NCBI RefSeq assembly: GCF_003369915.1
Contig: NW_022881614.1
Location: 2,377,001-2,441,000 of the forward strand
DNA length: 64,000 nucleotides
Source: Drosophila miranda
Lineage: Eukaryota > Arthropoda > Insecta > Diptera > Drosophilidae
Direction of reading: 5' to 3'
Shown: piece by piece, positions 60,241 through 64,000 of the stretch
Position numbering within the stretch: the stretch's first letter is position 1
Layout: every line of letters begins with the position of its first letter
The notes under the pieces: model-generated
What the model saw: the letters and a program-made list of their open reading frames with translations, nothing else
The model's database searches: none
Told to the model about the DNA's origin: nothing
Translations under genes and position numbers: made by a program

Positions 60241-61020
60241 ATCGAAGTTCCATCAAAGTTAGTTGAATTTTCGGGAGAACCCGGTCGAAACAGTGCCTCC
60301 AGTGTTCAGTGTGAAGTGTCCGTGCCCCGTGCGAGTCAATCATTAATCATGAATTTCACTGTAAGTACTGAAATTGAGTTTCTTTGAACATTCCTTTTAA
60401 AATGGAAAATGCGAAATATTAAAAACCCACTGCCTCACCCTTTCTTTCTATGGGTCTCGATTGCCCAACGGTCATGACTCGTTAATGAAAAACTCTTGGA
60501 AAAACATCGCGAAACAGTTAATTTTGCTGATTGCCTGTGCTACTTGCATCCTGGCCGCACCCGCACCCGCACCCGAATCCGCACCCGTGGCCGAAGAGCA
60601 GCAGCAGCAAGGAGCAGAGGAGGGCTCTGTGAAGGCCAAGCGTGGCCTGTCGCTCGGTCTGGGCTACCACGCCCCATTGGTGACATCCTCGCACTACGTT
60701 GCCGCACCGACTATAGTACACCACGCACCATTAATTTCGCATGCACCGCTCATTTCGCATGCACCACTCATCTCGCATGCACCGCTCATCGCGCATCCGG
60801 TGTCGAATCACCTGACCAGCTACCATTCCATCCACTCCCTCCACTCCTACCATCACTTCTAATGAAACCCAGAGTCGTGAGTGAGCAGCAGCAGCAGGAA
60901 CAGCACCCACAAAAGCAGCAGCAGAGATACTACACTTTTTCTTGGCATTAGCACGATTGGACTCCCTTCCGGGCTTTCTTTCCCTAATGACCTGCTTTTG
61001 TACATAATTGTATAAATAAA
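60241..61020 (+). CDS. Small secreted His/Pro-rich protein with HAPLIS repeats
   Basis: The 5' UTR starts near 60241. CDS exon 1 (60349-60360) encodes MNFT and has a GTAAGT donor; exon 2 (60518-60862) continues LILLIACATCILAAPAPAP, so the two together make a signal peptide. The 118-residue product then has an Ala-Pro segment, a Gln run (EEQQQQ), a KAKR motif (possible dibasic cleavage site), RGLSLGLGYHAPL, four tandem HAPLIS/A units and a Tyr/His/Ser-rich tail (SYHSIHSLHSYHHF). The composition resembles small insect cuticle or corneal-lens (retinin-like) proteins, which are secreted by epidermis; that is a resemblance, not a family assignment. AATAAA is at 61015-61020. The native upstream promoter appears to be replaced by DINE unit o. 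Confidence 0.75.
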
Positions 61021-61641
61021 TACATGTGTTGAACCAGTCCTCCCCCGTCTGCATTTAAGCGCGTACGCAGCTGCTCGAAGAACGTTCCACATTAAGCTCA
61101 TGCCACGAAGAAACTTTATTTCTGGTTGGCTGCAGTCAAGTCAAGTACGCTTCTCGGTTGCTTGTGGCATGGCAGCGGAGCAGCAGGGGCTGGCAGATGT
61201 AATCCCAGCTGTTGAATACTCATTGTTAGGGCCAACCAGCCACATTATAAACATAAGCTACAGCTAAATTATGATTGTGCGCACCAAATACAAATGAATG
61301 CTGCAATTTTGTTGCACAGTCGAGGAGCATTAGAGGAAAGAAGCATTGAATCGTACAACATTAATTTATAAAGCTGTGGTCCATATTGCTTCAGCTGTTA
61401 GGCAGCTATTGGCAGCAGACCACCGGGCAACCAGAGTAATGAAGTGTAAGAGAATCTTAAAGAAGATTTACCTTCAATGCGCATTCGTTACACACATATG
61501 TATATGTATTTGTTTGCACTAATTTCATCTTAAAGCTAGATAAACTTAAATTCTTTTCATAGAAACAGAAATCCACATGTCCCAAATTTCCAAGCACGAG
61601 CTCTGCCCGGCACCGGCACCAGCACCGGGCCCGCACACAGT
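61021..61641. other. Intergenic region between convergent genes; holds the zinc-finger gene 3' UTR
   Basis: A minus-strand AATAAA at 61120-61115 could end the zinc-finger transcript. No other gene was seen. Confidence 0.5.
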
Positions 61642-63361
61642 TTAGTCCGAGAAGCTGTCGCTCCAGTAGGTGGTGGTGAGGGGGGCCACCGACTTGAAGA
61701 GGTCCCTGCCTTGTGGCTGGCCCTCCGTGGACCTGCGCTTGTTGTTGTGGCTGCTCCGCTCCTCGCCATGGCGCAGGCAGCTGGTGCTCTGATGGCGTTG
61801 CAAGCGCTGCTGGGTGAGAAAGGTGCGCTGGCATCGCTTGCATTCGTAGATGAAGCCATGCTCGTCGTGACGCACGGCCATATGGCGCTTAAGTTCGGCC
61901 CGCAGCTTGAAGACCTGCGTACAGAGTTCACAGCGGAAGTGGGCACGCTCCTGGGCGTGACGTTCCATGTGGGTCTTGTAGGCCCATTGCACTTTGAACG
62001 TCTTTTCGCAAATCTCGCAGGTGAAAACACTGCGTGGGTCGTGGGACTTGCGGTGCAGAACGTAAGACTGTTTGCGCGAGAAGGTCAGGTCGCATTGATT
62101 GCACTCAAAGGGACCGGTCATCGAGGGGGAGCCAAGTGCCTTCTTCTTTGAGGCGCTGACCGATTCGTCATCGTTGTCCTCGCTGCCGCGCTTAGTGGCC
62201 TTCTTGCGTCCACGACCGCGACCCATCGAACGTTTGCGTTTCTCGCTGATGTCCGACTCGGGTGAGTCGCTCTCCGCACTAGTGGAACCTGCCACGTCCG
62301 ACACCTTGAACTCCACATCGTCGTCCTCATCATCGTCGCTGGCTGAGTCGGAAACGGGGGCATCAATGACCACATACCCTCGGGGACGACGCACCTTGTT
62401 CTTGCTGCGCGACAGGCGCTTGCGTAGATCTCGTTCTGTGGTTTCCAGCTGCTTCCGCAACTGTATGGCAATGGTGAGACTGTTCAAGCACGTTGTACAA
62501 ATGAACTGCGGCATGAAGTCCTTGACGGCAATGGACAAGTTGGGACAGAGGTCCACCAGCATGTCGGCGGGTGTGGCGTCAACTGTCTTTTTGAAGAGAC
62601 TGACTAGATCTTCCTTGCTGGTGCAGCCGCGGCACTGATTCTCGTCAACTTCCTCCTCCTTCTTGCGCTCCCTGACGGCGGGAACAGGGTCAGTGCCATC
62701 GACCTGCTCTTTGGGTGGCTCGTCACCGGTGATCAGTTCAGCTTCCTCTTCCGATGCCGATGCAGACTCAAAATTTTCCTCAGCGGTAACATCCGTCTCC
62801 TCTACGGCAGCGACATCTTCTTCAGCACCGACGTCAGCAGCAGCTGCATCGTCTTTTTCTGCAGCATTATCTTCTTCCGCACCGATGTCAGCAGCATCGG
62901 CTTTGTCTGCGCCCCCATCTATGCCCTGCTCTGCGGGTGATGTATTAGCATTGTCCACCTCCTCAATCAGCTTATGCACATCCACTTCGGCCATCTCATC
63001 GTCCAAAAATTCTGCTTCCCCTATTTGCACGGCCCTAGCAACGTCTGGTGTTATTGTTGCAACTTCCTCCGTCTCTGCTGCATTTCCCATTGTATGAGTG
63101 GAGGCGTCTCCCTAAAATGAACACTTTTTATGAAGAAAATCTGTTGTGCTTGACACTTTGGATTATAACCAGTACCTCTCCTATGTAATCCATAAGCTCT
63201 CCCACTACTTCGGAGGCGTCTGTGGCTTCTATCGACTTGTCCTGCTGTTGGTCGGTATGTGGCTGCAGCTCCTGGTAAACCACCGGGGGGGCCACCTCTA
63301 CACCGGGGCTAATCTCTTCAGTGCCATTAGCGGCAATCACAGGCGCAATGTCTGCTTCCAT
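61642..63361 (-). CDS. ZAD/C2H2 zinc-finger transcription factor
   Basis: This is a nuclear DNA-binding protein of the ZAD family, which is greatly expanded in insects. The first ATG in frame is 63361 (MEADIAPVIAANG). Exon 1 ends at 63176 (GAG|GTACTGG), a 64-base intron follows, and exon 2 starts at 63111 and stops at 61642, giving about 551 residues. An acidic Ala/Glu/Asp-rich N-terminus precedes the ZAD (CRGC...CTTC, about residues 222-285), the dimerisation module. A basic linker (RSMGRGRGRKK) leads to four fingers (about 399-508): three C2H2 (ECNQC, TCEIC, RCELC) and a last one ending H...C (ECKRC). The frame is intact. I cannot name the orthologue. Confidence 0.85.
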
Positions 63362-63738
63362 TACTGCGCGTGTTTTTCTTCTTTTTTTTGTGGTGCACCC
63401 CGGTTTTTTTTTCTTATTTTTTGGCGCGGCTACCGGCGGTGGTTTTCGCACGTTTTCTTGTTTTTCTTCTTGTTTCCGCGCACTTTAGTCGCGACTTTAT
63501 ATCAATGGGCACTGGACTTTTTCGCGGTATTCGTTTGTTAATTTTTTAATAACAATTTTAGTTTGTAACACAATTCGCGCAGCAGCGGACTGATGTACCG
63601 TCGAACCTCATACCGTAAATATACTGACGAATTATTCAAGCTCCATTACACATATTCCTCGTTTTAGATATTCCGTCGAATATTACTAGCTGGATGGAAC
63701 CTTCAGCCCTGCCTACATAATTTTAGCCGATGAATGAA
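63362..63738. other. Promoter-side region of the zinc-finger gene
   Basis: It holds the 5' UTR and upstream sequence of the minus-strand zinc-finger gene. The frame stays open upstream of the chosen ATG to about 63451, but without an ATG. Confidence 0.4.
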
Positions 63739-63960
63739 TCAATTTTCCACTTGACTGCCATGTATTAAATACTTGGCTTGTTTTCCTGCAACGGAGATTG
63801 CTTTTATTGTTTTTGCATCAATTTTGGTGCAATACAGCTTCTCGTATGCCGATGAAAAAACGAACTTAGCCCACTTAAGCCCCCTGTATTTAAACAGTTC
63901 AACGACTTGAGGAAAATGGCGGAATATATTACTGATTGTAAGTTCTTCATCTAGATCCAT
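63739..63960 (-). CDS. Short unidentified reading frame at the right edge
   Basis: A 73-codon frame starts with ATG at 63960 (MDLDEELTISNIFRHF) and ends with TGA at 63739. Its composition is protein-like, with mixed charged and aromatic residues (FKYRGLKWAKFVFSSAYEKLY) and no low complexity. A five-codon upstream ATG frame (from 63965) overlaps its start. I recognise no domain. It may be a small gene, or one exon of a gene that continues past the edge. Confidence 0.4.
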   Translation of the reverse strand: MDLDEELTISNIFRHFPQVVELFKYRGLKWAKFVFSSAYEKLYCTKIDAKTIKAISVAGKQAKYLIHGSQVEN

Positions 63961-64000
63961 GCCATCTTTTCTTTGAACTTCGGAAAAAAACTACAATATC

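Noticed and set aside
1..64000. tRNA, rRNA or other structured RNA genes
   Set aside because: I saw no tRNA B-box with a matching acceptor stem and no rRNA-like sequence. I cannot exclude small RNAs without a computed search.

Overview
The window is nuclear DNA of a Drosophila, most likely of the obscura group. The host genes have short introns with GT/AG boundaries, and most of the rest is fly mobile DNA: R1-clade (Waldo-like) non-LTR retrotransposons, BEL/Pao elements, and many mini-me/DINE-1-type Helitron-derived repeats. The recognisable host genes (a Cyp12d1-like P450, BBS4, a myosuppressin-receptor-like GPCR) are, as I recall, neighbours around 47D on D. melanogaster 2R, which is Muller element C. 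Muller C genes that are broken, amplified and buried in Helitron-type repeats are what the D. miranda neo-Y chromosome looks like. That assignment is an inference.

Layout. 1-5.9 kb: two broken Waldo-like copies around 1.5 kb of unique DNA. 5.9-20.7 kb: two head-to-tail copies of a block made of DINE-type units plus a 3.2-kb 5'-truncated BEL element on the minus strand. 21-28.5 kb: two Waldo-like elements placed head to head in one TG-rich site; the plus-strand copy has a 971-codon open frame. 28.5-31.9 kb: non-coding DNA with microsatellites and a possible minus-strand promoter. 31.9-41.9 kb: three tandem copies of a block that carries an already dead Cyp12d1-like pseudogene. 41-42.5 kb: a long inverted repeat. 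43.5 kb: a possible broken terminal exon. 45.8-50.9 kb: DINE-type units and a 1.3-kb direct duplication.

52-54.1 kb: the 3' part of BBS4 on the plus strand, with a nonsense codon, a lost splice acceptor and no 5' exons. 54.8-57.8 kb: a class A neuropeptide-receptor-like GPCR on the minus strand, with clean exons and a DINE unit in its first visible intron. 60.2-61.0 kb: a small secreted HAPLIS-repeat protein gene whose transcript start directly abuts a truncated DINE unit. 61.6-63.4 kb: an intact ZAD/C2H2 zinc-finger gene on the minus strand. A short unidentified frame lies at the right edge.

The genes form no pathway. The window shows a gene-rich segment in decay: some genes are still readable, others are broken, and one was multiplied after it died.
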